Positions 1 through 5,496 of a DNA stretch of 9,312 nt are shown here, piece by piece. The position numbers were made by a program, and so were the translations under genes. Source of the DNA: an uncultured Sporolactobacillus sp. (GTDB lineage: Bacteria > Bacillota > Bacilli > Bacillales > Sporolactobacillaceae). Below the pieces are notes generated by a model that ran no database searches, was not told where the DNA came from, and saw only the letters and a program-made list of their open reading frames with translations. The stretch covers positions 1 through 9,312 of the forward strand of contig UQRJ01000095.1 in NCBI GenBank assembly GCA_900543345.1. Reading direction: 5' to 3'. How positions within the stretch are numbered: the stretch's first letter is position 1; each line of letters starts with the position of its first letter.

Positions 1-41
1 AAGGCTATTCGTCGGCAGCGTCAGATGTGTATAAGAGACAG
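1..41 (+). other. Nextera i5 index plus read-1 transposase adapter (non-genomic)
   Basis: Bases 9..41 match the 33-base Nextera read-1 adapter, ending in the 19-base Tn5 mosaic end (AGATGTGTATAAGAGACAG, 23..41). Bases 1..8 (AAGGCTAT) sit where the i5 index belongs and, from memory, equal Nextera XT index S520. This is library construct, not genome. The ATG at 25 lies inside the mosaic end and would give the well-known artefact peptide MCIRDR, so it is not a real start. Confidence 0.97.
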
Positions 42-42
42 G

Positions 43-288
43 GTGAAGATCAACGGTGCGGTTGTCGGCTATCTTCGGTTTGCGACGCCGGCATCGACGT
101 CGGCGGCGACTGTGAAAAAAACAATTGGCGCCACTTTAGCGACGGACGGTGAGCTTTATGTCTCATCGATGGCGGAAAATGCCGTCACGACCAGCCTAAA
201 AAAAGTACGAGTCAGTAAGATCTTTTCCAATGCGCTGAATCCGTATCAGGTGGCGGTCAACGGCGTCGTCGTCGGGTATTTACGCTGA
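43..288 (+). CDS. C-terminal fragment of a repeat-containing protein of unknown function
   Basis: An open frame runs from the adapter junction to a TGA at 286..288, leaving about 81 residues of a C-terminus. The 5' end is missing; the apparent upstream ATG at 25 is adapter. The fragment holds two copies of a motif about 69 residues apart: VKINGAVVGYLR at its start and VAVNGVVVGYLR as its last residues before the stop. The intervening stretch is rich in Ala, Thr, Ser and Val with alternating hydrophobic residues, suggesting a beta-rich repeat. That would suit an extracellular or cell-wall protein, but no LPXTG-like anchor or SLH domain is visible. I do not recognise the family. A ribosome binding site and ATG follow 29 bases after the stop, so it probably headed a transcript whose next gene was cut by the IS3 insertion. 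Confidence 0.7.
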   Translation: MKINGAVVGYLRFATPASTSAATVKKTIGATLATDGELYVSSMAENAVTTSLKKVRVSKIFSNALNPYQVAVNGVVVGYLR

Positions 289-317
289 CGATCATTTGCC
301 GAAAGCTGGAGGACAGA

Positions 318-342
318 ATGAGCAAAAAAGCCGATAGCGATT
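318..342 (+). pseudogene. 5' stub of a gene interrupted by the IS3 element
   Basis: GGAGGA at 308..313 lies 5 bases (after GGAGG) before an ATG at 318. The frame reads MSKKADSD and then enters the inferred IS3 end at 343, giving L-T-P-R-F and a stop (TAG, 357..359). The good ribosome binding site and the abrupt entry into IS sequence suggest the start of a real gene truncated by the insertion. Eight codons are too few to name it, and no continuation is recognisable on the far side of the element after about 1771. Confidence 0.4.
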
Positions 343-369
343 TGACCCCCCGATTTTAGACACGCAATC
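343..369 (+). repeat. IS3 terminal inverted repeat, orfB-distal side
   Basis: Begins TGACCCCCC and contains TTTTAGACACG followed by CAATC. It pairs imperfectly with the end at 1744..1771, with about a 4-base length difference between the C-run and the GACACG block. Confidence 0.6.
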
Positions 370-380
370 GGGGTTTTATT
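348..380 (+). terminator. Intrinsic terminator lying inside the IS3 end
   Basis: A perfect 8-bp stem CCCCGATT (348..355) / AATCGGGG (366..373) with a 10-base loop is followed by TTTTATTT. It would stop plus-strand transcripts arriving from the upstream gene. It overlaps the IS end, so it may belong to the element and shield the transposase genes from antisense transcription. On the minus strand no T-run follows, so it is one-directional. Confidence 0.7.
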
Positions 381-426
381 TCGCTCGTATTTTAACAGAT
401 TTTTAGGGACTTGTCTTGCTCACCTC

Positions 427-1380
427 CTATAGACTGACGGCGTATGCCTGAACTTCACGATGTCGAAACTGTTGATAAAACTCTTGCGGTGAACGATAGT
501 TTAAGCTGCCATGGTAGCGACGCTGATTATAAAACGTGACATACCGGTCAATCCAGTAATAAGCCTCTTCAAAAAATTCAAAGTCGTGCATCTGGAAACA
601 TTCCCGTTCCAAAACGCTATGGAAAGACTCGATGTGAGCGTTATAATTCGGCGATTTGTTCGGAATCCGCTCGTGATCCAGCTGAGCTTGAGCACAAAAG
701 GTTTCAAATCGATCACTGACAAACTGCGGTCCATTATCCGACCGGATGATCAACCGCACCGATTCCTGATTCGATGCCGGGAGGACCTGACGCTGACGGA
801 GCGCCTGCTGAAGCATCGCCGTGATGTCCGCGGCCTGACAGTGGCTTCCTCGATAATACCCCACAATGCTCCGGTCAAAAACGTCAATGGCACTGGCCAC
901 GAAGAAGAATCGACCGCTGTCCGCAATGGTCCCGTATTTGATATCGACTTCCCAGAACTGGTTAGAACCGGTGATGCGATGCTGTTTAGCCAGCTTGCGT
1001 GGATGTCGGGTTCGCTTTTTCCGCTGCGGTAACAGAATATTCAACTCATGGCATAACCGGTAAACCTTTTTAGGGTTGATCACCAGCCTCTTTTCCACCC
1101 GCAAATAGTTTGTCAGCTTTTGATAGCCATAGACCGTTTCTTCGCCTTCAATAGCCTCCATCAGGAAGGCTTTGATTTGCTCATCTGTGATCCTCTCTCC
1201 CGATTGATTCCGGGAATAACCAGGAATCGGGCGACCCAGTCGTCTCGCTGTGGAACGTTCAGCGCTAGGCCGTCGATGATAGTAGTATAGCGAACGGGGC
1301 ACCGCCATGGCCTGCATGGTCTGCTTGATAGAGAACCCCTCGTTAATCCAATGCTGTCCTTCTTCCAACAGATCATTCAC
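427..1380 (-). CDS. IS3-family transposase OrfB (DDE integrase-fold catalytic subunit)
   Basis: 317 residues carrying the catalytic core of an IS3 transposase. Residues about 65-130 form the helix-turn-helix-like region seen in IS3 OrfB proteins (YGYQKLTNYL). The rve/DDE domain follows. Catalytic residues are visible as D146 (WEVDIKYG), D215 (RSDNGPQF) and E251 (AHIESFHSVLERE), with 35 residues between the second Asp and the Glu, the DD(35)E spacing of the family. The C-terminus has the usual YNxxRxHxSL-type motif (YNQRRYHGSL). The apparent start is GTG at 1380, overlapping the orfA stop as GTGA, with no ribosome binding site. OrfB is therefore probably made by -1 frameshifting from orfA as a fused OrfAB transposase, or by translational coupling. 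The frame is intact. Long frames on the opposite strand of this gene are shadows. Confidence 0.95.
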   Translation of the reverse strand: MNDLLEEGQHWINEGFSIKQTMQAMAVPRSLYYYHRRPSAERSTARRLGRPIPGYSRNQSGERITDEQIKAFLMEAIEGEETVYGYQKLTNYLRVEKRLVINPKKVYRLCHELNILLPQRKKRTRHPRKLAKQHRITGSNQFWEVDIKYGTIADSGRFFFVASAIDVFDRSIVGYYRGSHCQAADITAMLQQALRQRQVLPASNQESVRLIIRSDNGPQFVSDRFETFCAQAQLDHERIPNKSPNYNAHIESFHSVLERECFQMHDFEFFEEAYYWIDRYVTFYNQRRYHGSLNYRSPQEFYQQFRHREVQAYAVSL

Positions 1381-1688
1381 GGGGTATCGTTTTTTTTTAA
1401 TAAGCGCTTGAGAATGGCATTCTCCAGTTCTTTTTGACCTAAAAGAGCTAAGGCTTTGTCTAACTGCTCCTGAAGGGCTTGAACCGACGGCTGATCTGGC
1501 AGGGTCGGGGATTCCTCTGACTCCATCGCCTCCCGGATCTCTCCTTCATATTCCCGTATCCACTTTCTCAACGTCTTGCTGGAAATTCCCGCCTTCCGAG
1601 CAATTGAGGCCTGCCGCCCCGTCTCCAACGCCATTCGCACATACTTTTTCTTGACCTCCTCAATCACGTCAATCTTTCTTCCGGGCAT
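1377..1688 (-). CDS. IS3-family transposase OrfA (DNA-binding subunit)
   Basis: 103 residues. The N-terminal half is the HTH_Tnp_1-type helix-turn-helix (ALETGRQASIARKAGIS, then LRKWIREYE). The C-terminal half has a leucine-rich coiled coil (about 70-100, LQEQLDKALALLGQKELENA) that multimerises OrfA and OrfAB in this family. The ATG is preceded by AGGAGG (1698..1703) with 9 bases of spacing, so the start is well supported. The stop TGA overlaps the orfB GTG. OrfA alone normally binds the terminal repeats and modulates transposition. The A9 run eight codons from its end allows -1 slippage into orfB. Confidence 0.92.
   Translation of the reverse strand: MPGRKIDVIEEVKKKYVRMALETGRQASIARKAGISSKTLRKWIREYEGEIREAMESEESPTLPDQPSVQALQEQLDKALALLGQKELENAILKRLLKKNDTP
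1390..1398 (-). other. Programmed -1 frameshift site between orfA and orfB (A9 run)
   Basis: On the minus strand the end of orfA reads TTA AAA AAA AAC. Slipping back one base on the A9 run puts the ribosome in the orfB frame with no intervening stop (continuing R-Y-P-V-N-D-L-L), which produces OrfAB. OrfB lies in the -1 frame relative to orfA, as expected for IS3. A 7-bp inverted repeat (GAGAATG/CATTCTC, 1410..1424) lies just upstream on the transcript. I see no strong downstream pseudoknot or well-placed stimulatory Shine-Dalgarno. Confidence 0.75.
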
Positions 1689-1743
1689 TTCTCTCCGCCT
1701 CCTCTTGGATCGATGACTAGTTTCAGTTTACCTTGCCTACTGA

Positions 1744-1771
1744 TCTCGTGTCCAAAAGAATAAGGGGGCCT
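1744..1771 (-). repeat. IS3 terminal inverted repeat, orfA-proximal side
   Basis: Read on the minus strand from 1771 inward it gives TAGGCCCCC, then TTTTGGACACG, then AGATC. The GGACACG block sits as in IS3 ends. The outer boundary is not resolved. Confidence 0.5.
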
Positions 1772-1791
1772 AAAAGAGTTTCGGCAGAATG

Positions 1792-1861
1792 GGACCGACT
1801 TTGATCGGATTAGGCTCAACTTAGCAAGCTATAGGTCCAACTCCGTCAAATAGGACCAACT
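1792..1861. repeat. Four degenerate direct repeats at about 21-bp period
   Basis: On the plus strand GGACCGACT (1792), GGCTCAACT (1813), GGTCCAACT (1834) and GGACCAACT (1853) recur every 21, 21 and 19 bases, i.e. about two helical turns. On the minus strand they read AGTTGGTCC, AGTTGGACC, AGTTGAGCC and AGTCGGTCC. The array lies just outside the IS3 right end, with no gene. Multiple spaced repeats of this kind are typical of the ends of IS21-family elements, where transposase binds. A regulator-binding array is the alternative. No istA/istB gene is present, so if it is an IS21 end it is a remnant. Confidence 0.55.
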
Positions 1862-1966
1862 GAGTAGATGTGCTTCCCGCGCTGCTATAGTCGCGGGTGA
1901 GCGCTGTTCCGTCACTATCACGGCATTACAGCTGATCTAATGGTGCGGCAAATCGGTGCGATCAGG
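1862..1966. other. Non-coding stretch with one short inverted repeat
   Basis: Between the 21-bp repeats and the terminator I see no gene. A 6-bp GC-only inverted repeat, CCCGCG (1876..1881) / CGCGGG (1892..1897), has a 10-base loop and no T-run. It could be part of an IS remnant. Confidence 0.4.
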
Positions 1967-1968
1967 AA

Positions 1969-2008
1969 AAAAAGCCAACCGGATTACGCATGAGGCGGTT
2001 GGCTTTTT
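1969..2008 (-). terminator. Bidirectional intrinsic terminator downstream of the GH127 gene
   Basis: AAAAAGCCAACCG (1969..1981) pairs perfectly with CGGTTGGCTTTTT (1996..2008) around a 14-base loop. The GC-rich core is flanked by A-run and T-run, so it works in both directions. It lies 46 bases past the end of the GH127 gene and should terminate that transcript on the minus strand. Confidence 0.9.
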
Positions 2009-2053
2009 GAACGGTTAATTAGTAAATTTCTCGCCAGGTCGGCGAGCTCACTT

Positions 2054-4333
2054 TCACTTGATTTTAAAATACAGGTGATAGTGACGACGATTAATTTCGG
2101 CTAAGGGTACAAAATCAATTGTTTTGTCTTGATACAGAAAATGATTTGTGCCGGGAATTCGGCTGAATTTTTCTGATAAATTGTCCGGATTCAGCGGCAA
2201 TTCGAGAAATGTTTCTTGGTTGGCAAGTGCCGCGAGAATATAGGGCCCGTAAGCCAGAGCGGCAATGTGAGGCCGGTCGGGTGTCGCTTCCAGCCGCAGT
2301 GTCGGCGTCAATTGAACGGTTACCGTGTCGCCTGCCGCCCATTGTTTGTGAATGGTCAGATAATCTTTTTCGATCGAAACGTGAACAGGTTTTCCATTGA
2401 TGAAAACGGCTGCCAATCCGGTATGCCAATAAGGCCGGCGTACTTTTAGGAAAGATTTGCTCAGTTGTTGAATGTGCAAATCGATCCTGCCGCTGAATGG
2501 GTTAGCAACGGACTGATTGAGATGAATGCCTGCTTTTTTATCATTCAGTTGTGACGGGACGAACAGATTGACATAAAGGGTGTCCGCGTCACTGAAATAC
2601 AATGCTTCGGGATATTTAAAATGGTTTTCCAGTCCGGTACCGTGGCAGCAGGAGTTTTCCTCGTCAAATGATTTTTGTCCGCCCGGACGTGTCGGCATGA
2701 AATAGGTGCTGGCCCCCAGGCACTCGTGATCAGTCGTTGAGAGAATGTGATTGAACATTGCCCGTTCATAGAAATCCATATAGCCGACGTTATTATTAAA
2801 AAGATAAAGCTGCTTCGTTAATTTAAGCATGTTGTACGACGCACAGGTTTCCGCGGTATTATCGGACAAATAGCTGCCGATTTTATACGGCTGCCTGAAC
2901 ATTTCGCCTTCGCCGGTGCCGCCGATCGTATAGATATGCGCGCCGACCACCGATTGCCAAAAGAAGGCGGCAATTTCATAATATTTTTTTTCACCGGTTT
3001 CCTGAAAGATTCTTAAGGCGCCGATCACCTGAGGGATATGCTGGTTGGCATGCAGTCCGCCCAGCGCATCGACATGTTGCCGCATCGGGAAAAAGAGATG
3101 GTCGTTGTCAAATAGTTTTGCGGCTTTAATATGCTCGGCTTTTTTAGTATAGTGATATAATTCGGCCAGCGATTCATTGATTCCGCCGAATTCGCCGGCG
3201 ATATAGCTACCCCACATTTTTGTCAACTGATCGTGCGGCAGTCCGCTTAGGCGGCGGTAGACCCAATCACCGAGCTTGTCGGCAATAGTCAGTGCCAGGT
3301 CGATGCCGGCAATCCGATAGCTGTCTAATAGTCCGGCAAAGATTTTATGCAACGTATAGTACGGTGCCCAGATCTGCGGATACGGTGCAAGATGTTCCAG
3401 TAAATCAAATTGTTGTTCAGAATAAGCGCTGAGGAAGCCGGAATGATAGTTTCCGTTCGCGGCAAATGCTTGTTGGACTTTAGCCAATTCGGTAATGAGA
3501 TAGTTGAGTTTTGCCGAAATCATTGTGTTTTTTGTGACGCCGTAGCATAGAGCAAGGGCGGAGAGATAGTGTCCGGTCGTATGCCCGCGCAGCAGGCTGT
3601 CGGGTGAATCCCAGCCGATCATTTTCGCGGCGCCTTTGGTGTCCAGACCGGCGGCGGTTCGGAAGTTGTAAAGCATTTGATCGTCGTCAACCGTCAGCAG
3701 GAAGGCGAGACGGCGGTCCTGTGCTTGCCGGAAAAGCGATCCCTTGCTCAGCACGACGTCGCCGGGCGGGAAGGTTTGCAGCTGAGGAACATGCGGTGCG
3801 TAGCGATTGATTTTTTCTTTCAAACGAACAACGGCACTAAATGCGTAGTCGGTATCCTTGAGCTTTCCGCGGACGGTTACTTGACCGGGTTCACTGTAGT
3901 TTCGTTCGTCTCCGCCTTCCCAAGTCACAAAATGGGAAATGACCTCGCCGTTTTTCGTGCGGACGGCTACCGCCGCTGGTAGATGGAAGGTGTGCTGGAT
4001 CGTTTCTTCCAACACAATCGGAAAAATTTTCTCAACTTGAATATTATTTTTTTCCTCCAAGATAGTGATTTCGTAAACTTTTTGCACCGACACCTGTCGA
4101 TAAGAAAATGTCGCGGTGACCGAGACGGTTCGATTCCCCTTACCATATTCCGGTCGATGAACTTTTCCCGTTTTGTCGATCCAGCGTTCGTCTTTCGATG
4201 CCCAAACGATCGTCGAACCGTATTTTCCTTTGCTCGGAAAATTCAGGTCGAATTCCACTGTGTTTAAATTGCCCAGGTACAACGATTCACTGTCCGCCCG
4301 TACGATCTCCTGATCACTGAGTTGTTCTGTCAT
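2054..4333 (-). CDS. GH127/GH146-type beta-L-arabinofuranosidase with two N-terminal Ig-like domains, no signal peptide
   Basis: 759 residues. The family (formerly DUF1680) hydrolyses beta-L-arabinofuranosides; Bifidobacterium longum HypBA1 releases arabinose from the beta-1,2-arabinobiose of hydroxyproline-rich glycoproteins. Residues ~20-95 resemble an atrophied bacterial Ig domain. Residues ~103-172 match Big_4 (FVTWEGGDERNYSEPGQVTV). The (alpha/alpha)6-type catalytic domain begins near 190, with LLRGHTTGHYLSALA at 248-262. HypBA1 uses a Cys nucleophile and a Zn site of one Glu and three Cys. Counterparts here are ETCAS (E495, C497) and SCCHGTG (C562, C563); E477 in GEGEMF is the likely acid/base. 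A beta-sandwich C-terminal region follows. The ATG is supported by TGGAGG (4341..4346) with 7 bases of spacing. The N-terminus MTEQLSDQEIVRADSE is hydrophilic, so no signal peptide, which is odd for Ig-like domains. The gene is divergent from the AraC regulator, its likely controller. GH127 and GH146 cannot be separated by eye. Confidence 0.9.
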   Translation of the reverse strand: MTEQLSDQEIVRADSESLYLGNLNTVEFDLNFPSKGKYGSTIVWASKDERWIDKTGKVHRPEYGKGNRTVSVTATFSYRQVSVQKVYEITILEEKNNIQVEKIFPIVLEETIQHTFHLPAAVAVRTKNGEVISHFVTWEGGDERNYSEPGQVTVRGKLKDTDYAFSAVVRLKEKINRYAPHVPQLQTFPPGDVVLSKGSLFRQAQDRRLAFLLTVDDDQMLYNFRTAAGLDTKGAAKMIGWDSPDSLLRGHTTGHYLSALALCYGVTKNTMISAKLNYLITELAKVQQAFAANGNYHSGFLSAYSEQQFDLLEHLAPYPQIWAPYYTLHKIFAGLLDSYRIAGIDLALTIADKLGDWVYRRLSGLPHDQLTKMWGSYIAGEFGGINESLAELYHYTKKAEHIKAAKLFDNDHLFFPMRQHVDALGGLHANQHIPQVIGALRIFQETGEKKYYEIAAFFWQSVVGAHIYTIGGTGEGEMFRQPYKIGSYLSDNTAETCASYNMLKLTKQLYLFNNNVGYMDFYERAMFNHILSTTDHECLGASTYFMPTRPGGQKSFDEENSCCHGTGLENHFKYPEALYFSDADTLYVNLFVPSQLNDKKAGIHLNQSVANPFSGRIDLHIQQLSKSFLKVRRPYWHTGLAAVFINGKPVHVSIEKDYLTIHKQWAAGDTVTVQLTPTLRLEATPDRPHIAALAYGPYILAALANQETFLELPLNPDNLSEKFSRIPGTNHFLYQDKTIDFVPLAEINRRHYHLYFKIK

Positions 4334-4356
4334 GGTCCGGCCTCCAATCTTTCACT

Positions 4357-4372
4357 TGTTAAACGCTTGCAT
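4357..4372 (-). promoter_or_regulatory. Possible CcpA (cre-like) operator
   Basis: TGTTAAACGCTTGCAT matches the Bacilli cre consensus WTGNAANCGNWNNCWW except at the TG dinucleotide (positions 2-3). It would lie at the transcription start of the GH127 promoter candidate, a position where CcpA represses sugar genes. Two mismatches make this tentative. Confidence 0.3.
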
Positions 4373-4376
4373 CTTC

Positions 4377-4405
4377 AACATACAAAAAAAACGGCGATGT
4401 TTCAG
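4377..4405 (-). promoter_or_regulatory. Weak candidate promoter for the GH127 gene
   Basis: On the minus strand CTGAAA (4405..4400) and TATGTT (4382..4377) are separated by 17 bases. Each matches 4 of 6 consensus positions. A weak promoter with ideal spacing would suit activation by the adjacent AraC-family protein. Upstream of it lies a GATTAA direct repeat (4420 and 4429), too short to call a binding site. Confidence 0.3.
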
Positions 4406-4469
4406 TAGGAAAATGAAAAGATTAAGTGGATTAAATAAACGAATCCGGTTGGCAAAAGTAGATTGCCTC

Positions 4470-4498
4470 TTGCCAGAGCGAATTTTTTGCAGAATAAT
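4470..4498 (+). promoter_or_regulatory. Sigma-A-type promoter for the AraC regulator
   Basis: TTGCCA (4470..4475) and AATAAT (4493..4498) each match 5 of 6 consensus positions with a 17-base spacer. The leader to the ATG at 4569 would be about 65 bases. It is the best promoter match in the 235-base divergent intergenic region. Confidence 0.55.
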
Positions 4499-4568
4499 AA
4501 AATAGATGACGATGGTCGTTCGATGGCAGCGGACGTCGGTGAATACGTAACGAGAGGTGGGGGACTCA

Positions 4569-5426
4569 ATGTATCTCGTCGATACGGCTTATCAAGCATG
4601 CGCACGCTTTAGTTCGGCCGGTACCTTTGTCAACCCCGGGCCCTGGATGCATCAAGAACGGATTATCGACAGTTATGAAATCATGAATCCGGTTCAGTCA
4701 ACCATTTTTATTGAATGTGATTCGGTTCCTTATGCCGTGAAGCCGAATGAAATATTGATCATTCCCCCGGGCGTTCGACATCGGGGCACGCGGTACAGCC
4801 ATAAAAATATTGAATTTCACTGGCTTCATTTCTATGAAAATCGTTTCCGCAGGCAGACGGAAGCGGAAACGATCGATCTCGTCGCACATCAAAAAACCGA
4901 TGAGATGCTGATCCTCCCGATCTATACGCATAAAATCGACTGTGAGCGGTTTCATGTAATGTTTAATCAACTGCTCGATCTTTCTCAAGAAGGCGTCAAT
5001 CCGTACTATCTGAATACGTTTCTGAGTTGTTTATTGTTTGAACTAACTGAGGAAACGGTGAAACGATTAATCCATACGAAGAACGAGCGAAGCGATTTAC
5101 AACCGGTTCGGGACTGGATTCGCATCCACTCGTATGACGATTTGTCATTGGAACAGATCGCCAGGCGTTTTAACTATAATAAATCGTATCTGTCGAGAAT
5201 CTATAAGAAAAATTTCGGCATCAGCATTTCGGAACAAATGGTGAAGTTTCGCCTAAAGCGTGCCAAAGATCTTTTATCGGAAACAGACCTGAATATTGTG
5301 ACAATTGCCTCGCAAATCGGCTATGATGATTCGAAATATTTCATGCGTATTTTTAAAAAACGGGAGGGCATTACGCCTTCTCAGTACCGTAAGACGTTCT
5401 GCCAAAGACATTACAATAAAGTCTGA
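4569..5426 (+). CDS. AraC/XylS-family transcriptional regulator
   Basis: 285 residues. The N-terminal part (about 20-100) is a cupin-like ligand-binding/dimerisation domain of the AraC type, with IECDSVPYAVKPNEILIIPP followed by GVRH. The C-terminal part (about 180-277) is the double helix-turn-helix: first HTH SLEQIARRFNYNKSYLSRIY (193-212), second IVTIASQIGYDDSKYFMRIF (243-262), ending in the family signature KKREGITPSQYRK. It is a cytoplasmic DNA-binding activator, and in Bacilli such proteins usually sense a sugar and switch on neighbouring glycosidase genes. I chose ATG 4569 because AGGTGG (4555..4560) lies 8 bases upstream. The earlier in-frame GTG at 4557 falls inside that ribosome binding site. 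It is divergent from the GH127 gene, and the peptidase gene follows 70 bases downstream with its own strong ribosome binding site and no terminator between, so the two probably share a transcript. Confidence 0.93.
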   Translation: MYLVDTAYQACARFSSAGTFVNPGPWMHQERIIDSYEIMNPVQSTIFIECDSVPYAVKPNEILIIPPGVRHRGTRYSHKNIEFHWLHFYENRFRRQTEAETIDLVAHQKTDEMLILPIYTHKIDCERFHVMFNQLLDLSQEGVNPYYLNTFLSCLLFELTEETVKRLIHTKNERSDLQPVRDWIRIHSYDDLSLEQIARRFNYNKSYLSRIYKKNFGISISEQMVKFRLKRAKDLLSETDLNIVTIASQIGYDDSKYFMRIFKKREGITPSQYRKTFCQRHYNKV

Positions 5427-5496
5427 AACGACGACCGGCTCATTTAACGCAAAGATAAAAACTGTAAACGCCATTGAAAACAAAAAGGAGGTCATT

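Larger units (their letters stand above)
343..1771 (-). mobile_element. IS3-family insertion sequence, about 1.43 kb, transposase on minus strand
   Basis: The element carries the two-gene IS3 layout (orfA 1377..1688, orfB 427..1380) with a slippery A run at the junction. The ends are imperfect inverted repeats. The left end starts TGACCCCCCGATTTTAGACA; the right end, read inward, is GGCCCCCTTATTCTTTTGGA followed by CACG. Both share a C-run, a T-run and GACACG followed two bases later by ATC, like the ends of IS3 itself (TG..CCC..GGACAC). The left boundary (TG at 343) is fairly clear. The right boundary is uncertain (1768..1773) because no CA end is present, and I see no 3-4 bp target duplication. 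Both genes look intact, so the element may be active, but the ends may have decayed or rearranged. Confidence 0.85.

Noticed and set aside
25..42. ATG at 25 as start of the first gene
   Set aside because: It lies inside the Tn5 mosaic end of the adapter; the encoded MCIRDR is a known contamination signature.
511..1032. 173-codon open frame on the plus strand within the IS
   Set aside because: It is antisense to orfB, which has intact DD(35)E motifs; no ribosome binding site or domain sense.
1876..1897. GC-rich hairpin CCCGCG/CGCGGG as a terminator
   Set aside because: There is no T-run after it on either strand and the stem is only 6 bp.
4557..4568. GTG 4557 as start of the AraC regulator
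   Set aside because: It falls within the AGGTGGGGG ribosome binding site; ATG 4569 is correctly spaced from it.
5305..5496. 64-codon N-terminal extension of the metallopeptidase
   Set aside because: It overlaps the AraC coding region out of frame; the strong AAGGAGG at 5485 marks the real start.
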